Made by a program: the position numbers and the translations under genes | Notes under the pieces: model-generated | Databases searched by the model: none | What the model saw: only the letters and a program-made list of their open reading frames with translations | Told to the model about the DNA's origin: nothing | Part shown: positions 8,062 to 14,959 of the stretch, in pieces | How the letters are laid out: each line of letters opens with the position of its first letter | Position numbering within the stretch: the first letter of the stretch is position 1 | From: an uncultured Bacteroidales bacterium | GTDB taxonomy: Bacteria > Bacteroidota > Bacteroidia > Bacteroidales > UBA932 | DNA length: 33,292 bases | Direction of reading: 5' to 3' | Assembly: GCA_947367315.1 (NCBI GenBank) | Contig: CANBDX010000027.1 | Coordinates: forward strand, 1-33,292

Positions 8062-8214
8062 ATGAGTTTTGACAAAATGATGTTTGGGGCCGCCTCAACA
8101 TATGAGACCCCTCAACTGAAAACGCTCGACATCACGAGCGAAGGAGTGCTGTGTGCAAGCGGCGACTTCTCAATCGGTGACTGGGAGAAAGACGATGACG
8201 TTCTTGACTTCTAA
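8062..8214 (+). CDS. 50-residue small protein with Gly-Val-Leu-Cys and Asp-rich tail
   Basis: A complete ORF from ATG to TAA encoding 50 residues, starting MSFDKMMFGAAS and ending SIGDWEKDDDVLDF. It has no signal peptide or membrane segment. The middle carries TSEGVLCASGDF with the only cysteine, and the C-terminal end is strongly acidic. It begins about 64 nt after the P2 transcription start and ends 15 bp before the lipoprotein gene, so it should be the first cistron of that transcript. From memory, short Bacteroidales proteins with an EGVLC-like core and an acidic tail occur elsewhere as unannotated ORFs; I cannot verify this here. Its function is unknown. A leader peptide, a small partner of the lipoprotein, or a modified-peptide precursor are all possible. 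Confidence 0.7.
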   Translation: MSFDKMMFGAASTYETPQLKTLDITSEGVLCASGDFSIGDWEKDDDVLDF

Positions 8215-8229
8215 CATTAACCCTTTAAA

Positions 8230-10206
8230 ATGAAAATGACGATGAAAAAGATTATTTCTTGGGGTATGATGTTGGCAGCCGCATTTACCCTTACAAACTG
8301 TGCAAAGGAAATTGCAAATTCAAACGAGCAGCCCGAAGCAGCAGGCTATCCATTCGAGATCGTAGCATCTACAGTCGACACTAAGACTGTTAATGACGGT
8401 ATGTCTACCAAGTGGGCATCAGGTGACCAGATTAACTTGTTCCATGCAGTTACTGATGGTACTACTTATTCTAACGACAAGGCTTTTAAGGTAACAGATG
8501 TTGAAGGTGGCAAGTTCTCTGGAACTTTGACCGGAACACTTGATCCTCAGGAGAAGTATGACTGGTATGCATTCTATCCATATACCAGTCTGATTACAAC
8601 ACCAGCAAATGAGTCTACTTATGTTACTGTTGCATCAAAGACTAGCGGAGTGCAGACTCAGAACGGAAATAACAGTATGGCTCACATCGCGGGTGCAAAC
8701 TATCCGTTGGCTGGTAAGGCATATGCTACTTCAGCAGGTAGCACACCTGAGTTGAAGATGAATCATGTAACTTCTCTTCTTGAGGTTGTGGTTACTAATG
8801 CTACTGAGGAACCTCTTACTGTAACTGAGATCATTTTTAACGCTCCTGAACTTATAGTCGGAACATTCTATGTGAATTTTGCAGATGAAATCACTCCTGA
8901 GTCTTTCGTTAGCTCTGGAGAAAGCTACACATCCAAGACAGCTAAACTTGCTGTAAACAATGGCGAGGAAATCGCTAAGGGTGCGTCAGCGAAGTTCTAC
9001 CTTGCTGTCAAGCCGTTTGATGCTGAAGCAGGTGAGACTCTCGAGCTTTATGTGAACGGAAGTGTTAAGGAAATCGAGCTTTCCAAGGCTGTTTCTTTCA
9101 CAGCTGGTAAGATCAAGACTCTGAACTATACATATGAGGCGAAGGCGAGCGGCCCTGAGGCTGTTACAATCGCTGAGTTCCTTGAGAAGGAAGTAAATGC
9201 CGCTGTATGGTATGAGCTTACTGGCGTAGTTTCGAATATTGTTAATACACAGTATGGTAACTTTGATCTTGTTGATGAGACTGGATCTGTATATGTATAT
9301 GGTCTCACTAAGACAAAGGCTGCATCAAACAACCAGTCATTCAGCAAGCTCGGTCTTAAGGAAGGTGATGTGCTTACTTTGATGGGAACACGCGCTGTGT
9401 TTAATAATCAGGCTCAGGTTGGTGGTCCAGCTTATTATGTGAGACATATTACAGCTTGTGCAGCTCCTGTGATCTCATGCGAGGATAATGTTGTGACTAT
9501 TACAACAACAGAGACTGGGGCGACTATTTATTATACTACTAACGGTGAAAAACCTACAACTGATTCTTTTGTTTATGAGGAACCTATCGAGTTGGAGGAA
9601 GGTGATGAATTTACGGTTAATGCTATTGCAGTAGTTGAAGGAAAGGCTGCTTCGCCTGTTGCTTCAAGACTATGTGTGTGGATTGATCCGAATACAAGCG
9701 GCCCTGAATCAGGAACCGAACTTTTCTCTGAAGATTTCAGCGGATTGACAACATGGTCATCAGCGAGTGTTAAAACATTGAAGGTTAATAATCTGACTTG
9801 GACAAGTGCAGGTGGTTCGATGTATGCTCAAAATGGTTGTATTAAATTTGGAAAAAGTGACGCTGTTGCCAATGTTGGTGTAAAATTACCAAAGATTACA
9901 TCTATAACATCTCCAACAACAGTTAAACTTACATTTAAAGCAGTTTCAAGTGATGCCGCATATGCGCTTAATGTGACAGGTACAGGTTGTACTGTTGGGA
10001 CTTTATCCCCAGATAAAATAACTAAGTATGGTTCTGCAATTAATAGTGGAGCTAGTACTTCAACAAAGTTACAGGACGCCTTTAATACTTCGACTGAATT
10101 CTCTGTAGAAATTATAGAAATGTCTGCAGATTCAGAGATTACTATTGTCGCGTCTGGCAATGCTAAAAGATGGTATTTAGATGATGTTAAGATAGTTGTT
10201 CTTTGA
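8230..10206 (+). CDS. Multidomain surface lipoprotein (fimbrillin-like, OB-fold, chitobiase-C-like, jelly-roll-like), ending at an in-frame TGA
   Basis: 658 residues up to the TGA at 10204-10206. The N-terminus is a lipoprotein signal with Cys in LTNC (about residue 25); MKKIISWGMM gives a possible start at the third Met. Residues about 40-300 resemble the fimbrillin-like fold (TKTVNDGMSTKWASGDQINL, then DWYAFYPYTS). Residues about 306-400 resemble an OB-fold domain (LTGVVSNI, NFDLVDETGSVYVYG, GDVLTLMG). Residues about 405-485 resemble the chitobiase/hexosaminidase C-terminal domain (GATIYYTTNGEKPTT). Residues about 490-658 look like a carbohydrate-binding jelly roll (FSEDFSGLTTW to WYLDDVKIVVL). 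SGPE linkers separate domains. The reading frame continues past the TGA, in the same frame, into a nuclease domain. The protein is likely surface-exposed; ligand unknown. Domain calls are by eye. Confidence 0.8.
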   Translation: MKMTMKKIISWGMMLAAAFTLTNCAKEIANSNEQPEAAGYPFEIVASTVDTKTVNDGMSTKWASGDQINLFHAVTDGTTYSNDKAFKVTDVEGGKFSGTLTGTLDPQEKYDWYAFYPYTSLITTPANESTYVTVASKTSGVQTQNGNNSMAHIAGANYPLAGKAYATSAGSTPELKMNHVTSLLEVVVTNATEEPLTVTEIIFNAPELIVGTFYVNFADEITPESFVSSGESYTSKTAKLAVNNGEEIAKGASAKFYLAVKPFDAEAGETLELYVNGSVKEIELSKAVSFTAGKIKTLNYTYEAKASGPEAVTIAEFLEKEVNAAVWYELTGVVSNIVNTQYGNFDLVDETGSVYVYGLTKTKAASNNQSFSKLGLKEGDVLTLMGTRAVFNNQAQVGGPAYYVRHITACAAPVISCEDNVVTITTTETGATIYYTTNGEKPTTDSFVYEEPIELEEGDEFTVNAIAVVEGKAASPVASRLCVWIDPNTSGPESGTELFSEDFSGLTTWSSASVKTLKVNNLTWTSAGGSMYAQNGCIKFGKSDAVANVGVKLPKITSITSPTTVKLTFKAVSSDAAYALNVTGTGCTVGTLSPDKITKYGSAINSGASTSTKLQDAFNTSTEFSVEIIEMSADSEITIVASGNAKRWYLDDVKIVVL

Positions 10207-11094
10207 CCTTCATCCGGCGGAGGCGCCGGGGATGATGAATCCACGGAAAATGGCGGGTCCACTGGGAACGGTGGATCTGCCGGCTCCGGTGGAGATTCAG
10301 GAAACGGTGATTCTGCCGATGAATCTCAGGAGCCTGCCGTAGACGAATCGTGGCTAGAACTTCCAGGTGCAGTAAGTAACGCTAACTATCAGGTAGCGAC
10401 CTACTATGACGGCAGCACCCGTAACTACACCCACTGTTACGACAAGTCGACTTACACCTCGCTCTGGACAGCATATCATCTGAATTCGTCCCATATGGGA
10501 AGCTATTCGCGTCCGGATAATTGGTCTTTCAGTCCGCTCATAAGTCAGTCTCTACAGGTAAATCTTACTGAGAGCAGCTATAAAGACAACTATTCCCGAG
10601 GACATCTTATTCCGAATGCATCACGCAACGGAATCAAGAATATGCAGTTGCAGACATTTTATGTGACCAATTCGGTCCCTCAGATCCAGGATAACTTCAA
10701 TGGTGGTATCTGGCAGAAACTTGAGGCGGCGCTGCAGGGAATCGGAGAACGTGAGGAGATATACATCGTTACCGGTGTATGTTTCAACAAGGTAGGGGAG
10801 AGCAAGACCATCAAGTACACAAGTGCGAAGGATGACTCCAAGCGAGTGCCGGTGCCGAATTATTTCTATAAGGTTGTACTGAAAGTTAATAAGTCGGGCT
10901 CAACAGTGACCTCAGCAAGTGCGGTAGGCTTCTGGTTCGAGCATAAGACCTATAGCGACAGTTATACTAAATATGCTGTGTCCGTCGATCAGATCGAGCA
11001 GTGGACCGGATTTGATTTCTTTGTGAATCTCCCTGATACTATCGAGAAGTCTGCAGAGACAAATACAAGCTGGACAACGTTTAGCAATTTCTAA
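10207..11094 (+). pseudogene. DNA/RNA non-specific endonuclease domain continuing the lipoprotein frame after TGA
   Basis: This segment is in the same frame as the preceding lipoprotein and stays open for 295 codons to TAA 11092-11094. It starts with a Gly/Ser/Asp/Asn linker (about 10210-10330), then a NUC1-type nuclease domain from WLELPGAVSN onward. The catalytic RGH is encoded at 10597-10605 (YSRGHLIPNASR), and the following TNSVPQ and NFNGGIWQKLE supply the Asn and Glu residues conserved with Serratia nuclease. The first in-frame ATG is 10495, inside the domain after conserved strands (NYTHCYDKS, LWTAYHL). No ATG, GTG or TTG lies between the TGA and it. So the domain is complete only if the TGA is bypassed, or the gene is freshly broken, or the base is a sequencing error. 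Alternatively a shortened protein starts at 10495 (199 residues). Confidence 0.72.
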
Positions 11095-11138
11095 AAAAAA
11101 TATCCTCGGTACACATCATGTATCGAGGATATTTTTTA
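11095..11138. terminator. Strong bidirectional terminator
   Basis: The stem pairs 11095-11113 with 11119-11137 around the loop CATCA: A-rich outer pairs, TATCCTCG with CGAGGATA, one G-T pair, then TACA with TGTA. A-run and T-run flanks make it Rho-independent on both strands. It closes the nuclease gene (plus) and overlaps the stop of the PqqD-like gene (minus). Confidence 0.88.
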
Positions 11139-11402
11139 CTCCGCCACTTCGGCGTCTGTCCATGCCTGGCAAAGGGCTTTTGAATCCTTTAATGCCAGTT
11201 CCATGTCTATTCCGTATTCCTCCACGAGGAGGGTAGCCATGTCTTCGACAGTGAAATCTTTTCCTACGAGTTGCTTCCATAGGAATGCTGCTGTCGAGTT
11301 GAGGGAGATCAGTTTGTTGAAGTTTATGTTATGGAGGCCTTCTGCGGCAACTATGTTTTCTCCGCACATTTCACGGAGTACGAATCCTTCCTTGATTTTC
11401 AT
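11136..11402 (-). CDS. PqqD-like small protein (RiPP recognition element fold)
   Basis: 88 residues, the usual size for stand-alone PqqD-family proteins. KEGFVLREMCGENIVAAEG, then NFNKLISLNSTAAFLWKQL and FTVEDMATLLVEEYGID, follow the PqqD pattern of a three-strand sheet followed by a winged-helix half (LNSTAAFLW is the diagnostic segment). PqqD folds bind leader peptides of ribosomally made, modified peptides and present them to tailoring enzymes. Many Bacteroidota carry such genes without an obvious modifying enzyme, and none (radical SAM or cyclodehydratase) is visible here. It is convergent with the nuclease gene across a shared terminator. A -7-like TAACTTTG lies about 27 bp upstream. The fold call is good; the role is unknown. 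Confidence 0.82.
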   Translation of the reverse strand: MKIKEGFVLREMCGENIVAAEGLHNINFNKLISLNSTAAFLWKQLVGKDFTVEDMATLLVEEYGIDMELALKDSKALCQAWTDAEVAE

Positions 11403-11428
11403 TGTGTTATTCCGATTGATTGTTTTGC

Positions 11429-11436
11429 CAAAGTTA
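11429..11436 (-). promoter_or_regulatory. -7 element upstream of the PqqD-like gene
   Basis: On the minus strand TAACTTTG fits TAnnTTTG and lies 27 bp upstream of ATG 11402. No matching -33 TTTG is evident. Confidence 0.4.
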
Positions 11437-11455
11437 GCAATTATTTTGGACAGTG

Positions 11456-11486
11456 TTTGTTATTATCGTAAGAATATATAAATTTG
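11456..11486 (+). promoter_or_regulatory. Sigma-ABfr-type promoter of the GH3 gene
   Basis: TTTG at 11456-11459, a 19-base spacer and TAAATTTG at 11479-11486 match the consensus exactly. The predicted leader is about 110 nt and contains the REP-like pair at 11491-11570. Confidence 0.75.
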
Positions 11487-11490
11487 TTGG

Positions 11491-11570
11491 GATTGACACT
11501 GCCCTTCGGGCTTCGGAATGACGCAGAAGGGGGTATCGCCACGTCATTGCAAGCGAAGCGTGGCAATCTC
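11491..11570. repeat. REP-like repeat, two copies head to head
   Basis: 11538-11570 reads CCACGTCATTGCAAGCGAAG then CGTGGCAATCTC, with GCCACG and CGTGGC as inverted ends. 11491-11523 is a diverged copy in the opposite orientation (its reverse complement begins CGTCATTCCGAAGCCC and ends GTGTCAATC). Related copies occur at 14807-14877 and 25619-25666, all between genes. No transposase (RAYT) is present in the window. Confidence 0.7.
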
Positions 11571-11602
11571 AATATACAAGATTTAAATATATTCGTTAAA
11601 CT

Positions 11603-13918
11603 ATGAGCATAAACAGATTTATTTTGCTTGCGGCGGCGCTGATGGCTGCTTCTTGCACAGGGAACTCTTCCGTAGAGTCCGCTATTCCTGTCAATAAGGA
11701 CATCGAAGCCAAGGTGGAGAAGGTTCTCAAAGGAATGACTCTTGAGGAAAAGGTGGGCCAGATGACCCAGCTGAACGCAACAGTAATTGCCAAAGGCATA
11801 AACATTACACCTAAAGGTGATTCGCTTCTGAGGAATCACAAGGTGGGTTCTGTGCTCAATGCTCCTGGAGACGGCGCGCAGACACCGGAAGATTACTGCA
11901 AGTTTGTATCCGAGATCAACGCAATCTCTCTTGAGGCATGCGGAATACCGACTTTGTATGGTCTGGACCATATCCACGGCACTTCATATATTGCCGGAGG
12001 TGTTCTCTTCCCGCAGGAAGTCAATATTGCAGCTACGTTCAACCGCGAGCATGCATATAACATGGGTAAGGTGACTGCTTACGAGAGCCGTGCTGCTGAT
12101 GTGCCTTGGACTTTCTCGCCTACTATGGACCTTGGACGCAATCCTGCGTGGGCGCGCATGTGGGAGAGTTTCGGTGAGGATACGTATGTGAATGCGCAGA
12201 TGGCCGTTGCTGAGGTAAAGGGTATGCAGGGAGACGATCCAAATCATGTGGGTCCGTATAATATAGCAGCATGCGCGAAACATTTCATGGGCTACGGTGT
12301 GCCGGTGACAGGACAGGACCGCACACCTTCTTCCATTGCCGCATCCGAGCTGCGCGAGAAGCATTTCGAGCCTTTCAAGGAAGCGCTCAAGGCTGGTGCC
12401 TTGTCGCTTATGGTGAATTCTTCAAGCAACAACGGCGTGCCTTTCCACTGCAACACCGAGCTTCTTACAAAATGGGTGAAGGAAGACCTCAACTGGGACG
12501 GAATGATCGTGACAGACTGGGCCGACATCAATAATCTTTACACCCGCGAGCGCGTGGCGGCTTCAAAGAAGGAGGCTGTGAAGTTGGCCATCAATGCCGG
12601 TATCGACATGTCGATGGTGCCTTATGACTGCACATTCTCTACTGACCTTATCGAGCTGGTGAACGAGGGTGAGGTGTCTATGGAAAGAATCGACGATGCC
12701 GTAAGACGAATTCTCCGTCTGAAGTTCCGTCTGGGCCTTTTCGACCGGCCTGATACCAAGCTGGAAGATTATCCTGATTTCGGAGGCGAGGCTCACGCAA
12801 AGCTTGCTTATGATGCTGCTGTCGAGTCCATGGTGCTCATGAAGAATAACGGTATCCTGCCTTTGAGAAGCAGTCTCCGTATCCTCCTTACAGGACCTAA
12901 TGCGAATTCCATGAGGACGCTCAACGGCGGATGGTCATACACATGGCAGGGGCACGGCGCTTCAAGACCGGAGTTTACCGACAGGTACAACACCATATAT
13001 GAGGCCCTCCAGACCAGGTTCAGCAACATCACTTATGTGCCTGGCGTGGAGTATGACCTCAACAGTACTGACTGGAAATTCGACGAGGATACGGGCATCA
13101 AGGCAGCTGTTAAGGCTGCGCGCAAGTCTGACGTGATCATCGCGTGCATCGGCGAGAATTCCTATTGCGAGACCCCTGGCAACGATGTGGACATGAATCT
13201 TTCCGCAAACCAGAAGAAGCTCGTGAAGGCACTTGAAGATACCGGTCGTCCGATCATCCTGATTCTCAACGAGGGTCGTCCTCGCATCATCAACGACATC
13301 GTAGGACATGCCTCTGCAGTGGTGGATGTGATGCTTCCCGGCAACTATGGCGGAGATGCCCTTGCGGCTCTGCTCTGCGGCGAGGAGAATTTCAGCGGAA
13401 AGCTTCCTTTCACATATCCTAAATATACCAACAAGTTCGCTGTCTATGACTACAAGCCGGCTGAGAACCAGACCACAATGGCGGGATCATACAACTACAA
13501 CGCCGTGATGGACGTGCAGTGGCCTTTCGGACACGGACTGAGCTACACCCGTTTCGAGTATTCGAACATGACCGTTTCGCACGACAGCTTCAAGGCTGAC
13601 GATGTGATCAAGGTGACCGTGGATGTGAAGAATGTAGGTGAGGTGACCGGAAAGGAGAGTGTGCTTCTGTTCTCTACCGACCTTTATGCAAGTTCGACCC
13701 CTGATGTGCGTCGTCTGCGTGCTTTCGAGAAGGTGGAGCTTGCTCCTGGACAGATAAAGACAGTGGAGATGGAGGTTACAGCCAGGGATCTTGCATTCGT
13801 GAATTACTACGGCAAGTGGACTCTTGAGGCTGGTGATTTCTTCCTTTCAGTAGGCAATCTGGAGCACAAGATTACATGTGAGGAGACAGTCCTTTGGGAA
13901 GAGCCTAATATAGACTAG
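11603..13918 (+). CDS. Glycoside hydrolase family 3 beta-glucosidase/xylosidase-like lipoprotein
   Basis: 771 residues. The lipoprotein signal ends at Cys18 (LMAASC). The N-terminal TIM barrel has MTLEEKVGQMTQ (45-56), PTMDLGRNPAWARMWESFGE (about 173-192) and AKHFMGYG (225-232). The GH3 nucleophile is Asp305 in MIVTDWADI. The second alpha/beta domain holds GENSYCETPGNDVDMNL, where Glu523 fits the acid/base of barley ExoI-type enzymes. The C-terminus is a fibronectin type III-like domain (YTRFEYSNMTV onward). Such enzymes release glucose or xylose from the non-reducing ends of beta-glucans or xylo-oligosaccharides in the periplasm or at the surface. It stands alone, with no SusC/SusD pair or other glycosidase beside it, so the substrate cannot be told from context. 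It ends 3 bp before the stop of the convergent GSCFA gene. Confidence 0.94.
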   Translation: MSINRFILLAAALMAASCTGNSSVESAIPVNKDIEAKVEKVLKGMTLEEKVGQMTQLNATVIAKGINITPKGDSLLRNHKVGSVLNAPGDGAQTPEDYCKFVSEINAISLEACGIPTLYGLDHIHGTSYIAGGVLFPQEVNIAATFNREHAYNMGKVTAYESRAADVPWTFSPTMDLGRNPAWARMWESFGEDTYVNAQMAVAEVKGMQGDDPNHVGPYNIAACAKHFMGYGVPVTGQDRTPSSIAASELREKHFEPFKEALKAGALSLMVNSSSNNGVPFHCNTELLTKWVKEDLNWDGMIVTDWADINNLYTRERVAASKKEAVKLAINAGIDMSMVPYDCTFSTDLIELVNEGEVSMERIDDAVRRILRLKFRLGLFDRPDTKLEDYPDFGGEAHAKLAYDAAVESMVLMKNNGILPLRSSLRILLTGPNANSMRTLNGGWSYTWQGHGASRPEFTDRYNTIYEALQTRFSNITYVPGVEYDLNSTDWKFDEDTGIKAAVKAARKSDVIIACIGENSYCETPGNDVDMNLSANQKKLVKALEDTGRPIILILNEGRPRIINDIVGHASAVVDVMLPGNYGGDALAALLCGEENFSGKLPFTYPKYTNKFAVYDYKPAENQTTMAGSYNYNAVMDVQWPFGHGLSYTRFEYSNMTVSHDSFKADDVIKVTVDVKNVGEVTGKESVLLFSTDLYASSTPDVRRLRAFEKVELAPGQIKTVEMEVTARDLAFVNYYGKWTLEAGDFFLSVGNLEHKITCEETVLWEEPNID

Positions 13919-13921
13919 GGA

Positions 13922-14788
13922 CTACTGATGAAAACTGATATGACATCCGCGCCGGAAGGTGCGGATGTTTTCTTTGAGGGTGTCCTGCTCTTCGGCAGGA
14001 AGCGCCCATGAGGTGAATCTTTCCCTAATGTAGTCTACGGCCTGTGAGGTGGGATGGCACATGTCTTCGGCGTAGAAACGGTAGTCCCGTAGCTCGTCCA
14101 TCACGATTTCATATGCAGGAAAATAATCTGCCTTGCCTTCTGGAGAAGCACAGATGGCTCTGTCCGTGCCCAGAAGGAGGGATGCCTTGCTGAGCTGGTT
14201 GCCGTGGGCTCCGTCCTTGAAATGACGGATCGGGCTTACTGTGAATATGAACTGCTTGCTGGGGCATGAGTCCATGATCCAGCAGAGGGTTTCTGCCGTC
14301 TGTTCTGCTGACAGGAATTCCCTGGTGAATTCCTTTGCGTCTATTTTGAGACAATTTGATACTATTTCTCCGCTTGCGCAGTGGCGGAAGCACCAGCTTG
14401 TGCCGAGGGTTATGATGACCTTGTTGCATCCACGGAAGAATCTGCGGGCCTCCGCGAGGGATGCATTTGCGTTTTCGAGGAATTCCTCACGGGTCTTTCT
14501 CGCGAACGAGGTATGGTGTCTGAATGAACAGAAGAGGTCCGTGCCTGCTCCCATCCTGACGCAGTCGTCTTCGGTGAAGTTTTCCTCACCTAGCAGAAGT
14601 TCTATGCTGTGACGGATGGACATGGGATTGTACAGTGTGCCGAACGGGTTCACGCATACGTCGAAGCCGAAGTCGCCGAGCTGCCTGCCGATGTTGTCGG
14701 AGAAACAGCTGCCGAGCATCATTATCTTGTCTTTGAATGAGATCTGCACTTTGCATTTCTCGTCGCTTACCGGTGTCTGTAGTTTCAT
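13922..14788 (-). CDS. GSCFA-domain protein
   Basis: 288 residues. The family signature GSCFS is at 27-31, followed by DNIGRQLGDFGFDVCVNPFGTLYNP (about 32-56), VIITLGTSWCFRH (about 130-142) and a C-terminal DMCHPTSQAVDYI block. The last block resembles the Asp-x-x-His of SGNH/GDSL hydrolases, with the first GS motif carrying the Ser. The family is common in Bacteroidota and is thought to be an esterase-like hydrolase, but no substrate is established. There is no signal peptide, so it is probably cytoplasmic. It is convergent with the GH3 gene, and a REP-like repeat lies in its likely leader. Confidence 0.9.
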   Translation of the reverse strand: MKLQTPVSDEKCKVQISFKDKIMMLGSCFSDNIGRQLGDFGFDVCVNPFGTLYNPMSIRHSIELLLGEENFTEDDCVRMGAGTDLFCSFRHHTSFARKTREEFLENANASLAEARRFFRGCNKVIITLGTSWCFRHCASGEIVSNCLKIDAKEFTREFLSAEQTAETLCWIMDSCPSKQFIFTVSPIRHFKDGAHGNQLSKASLLLGTDRAICASPEGKADYFPAYEIVMDELRDYRFYAEDMCHPTSQAVDYIRERFTSWALPAEEQDTLKENIRTFRRGCHISFHQ

Positions 14789-14806
14789 GGTAGATCTTTG
14801 TTTTGG

Positions 14807-14877
14807 AGATTGCCACGGCCCAAAGGGCCTCGCAATGACGTGGTGGTGGCCTTTCTGACCCCTCGCAATGACGTGGT
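14807..14877 (-). repeat. REP-like repeat, one full and one partial copy
   Basis: On the minus strand 14843-14807 reads CCACGTCATTGCGAGG followed by CCCTTTGGGCC and GTGGCAATCT. It contains a GGCCC/GGGCC hairpin. A second partial copy, CACGTCATTGCGAGGGG, lies at about 14876-14858 in the same orientation. It occupies the divergent gap between the GSCFA and nucleotidase genes. Confidence 0.75.
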
Positions 14878-14891
14878 GTCATGTACCTTTG

Positions 14892-14899
14892 CAAAAATA
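14892..14899 (-). promoter_or_regulatory. -7 element, probably of the GSCFA gene
   Basis: On the minus strand TATTTTTG fits TAnnTTTG. If used, the GSCFA mRNA would have a leader of about 95 nt containing both REP-like copies. No clear -33 element was found. Confidence 0.4.
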
Positions 14900-14923
14900 T
14901 TAAAAATTACGTCAGGAAATGCG

Positions 14924-14931
14924 TATATTTG
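14924..14931 (+). promoter_or_regulatory. -7 element of the 5'-nucleotidase gene
   Basis: TATATTTG fits TAnnTTTG exactly and lies 28 bp before ATG 14960. A TTTG at 14888-14891 is too far away to serve as -33, so the upstream element is weak or absent. Confidence 0.5.
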
Positions 14932-14959
14932 ACGGATTATTCATTTTAAACGTGACTAT

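Noticed and set aside
10204..10206. TGA read as selenocysteine or as a sense codon in an alternative code
   Set aside because: TGA properly ends the third OmpA gene, the nucleotidase, tamB and the oxidoreductase gene, so the code is standard. No Cys is expected at this linker position and no SECIS-like hairpin is evident.
11603..13918. Polysaccharide utilisation locus around the GH3 gene
   Set aside because: No SusC/SusD pair, sulfatase, regulator or second glycosidase lies nearby. The TonB receptor at the right end is more than 16 kb away and lacks a SusD partner.
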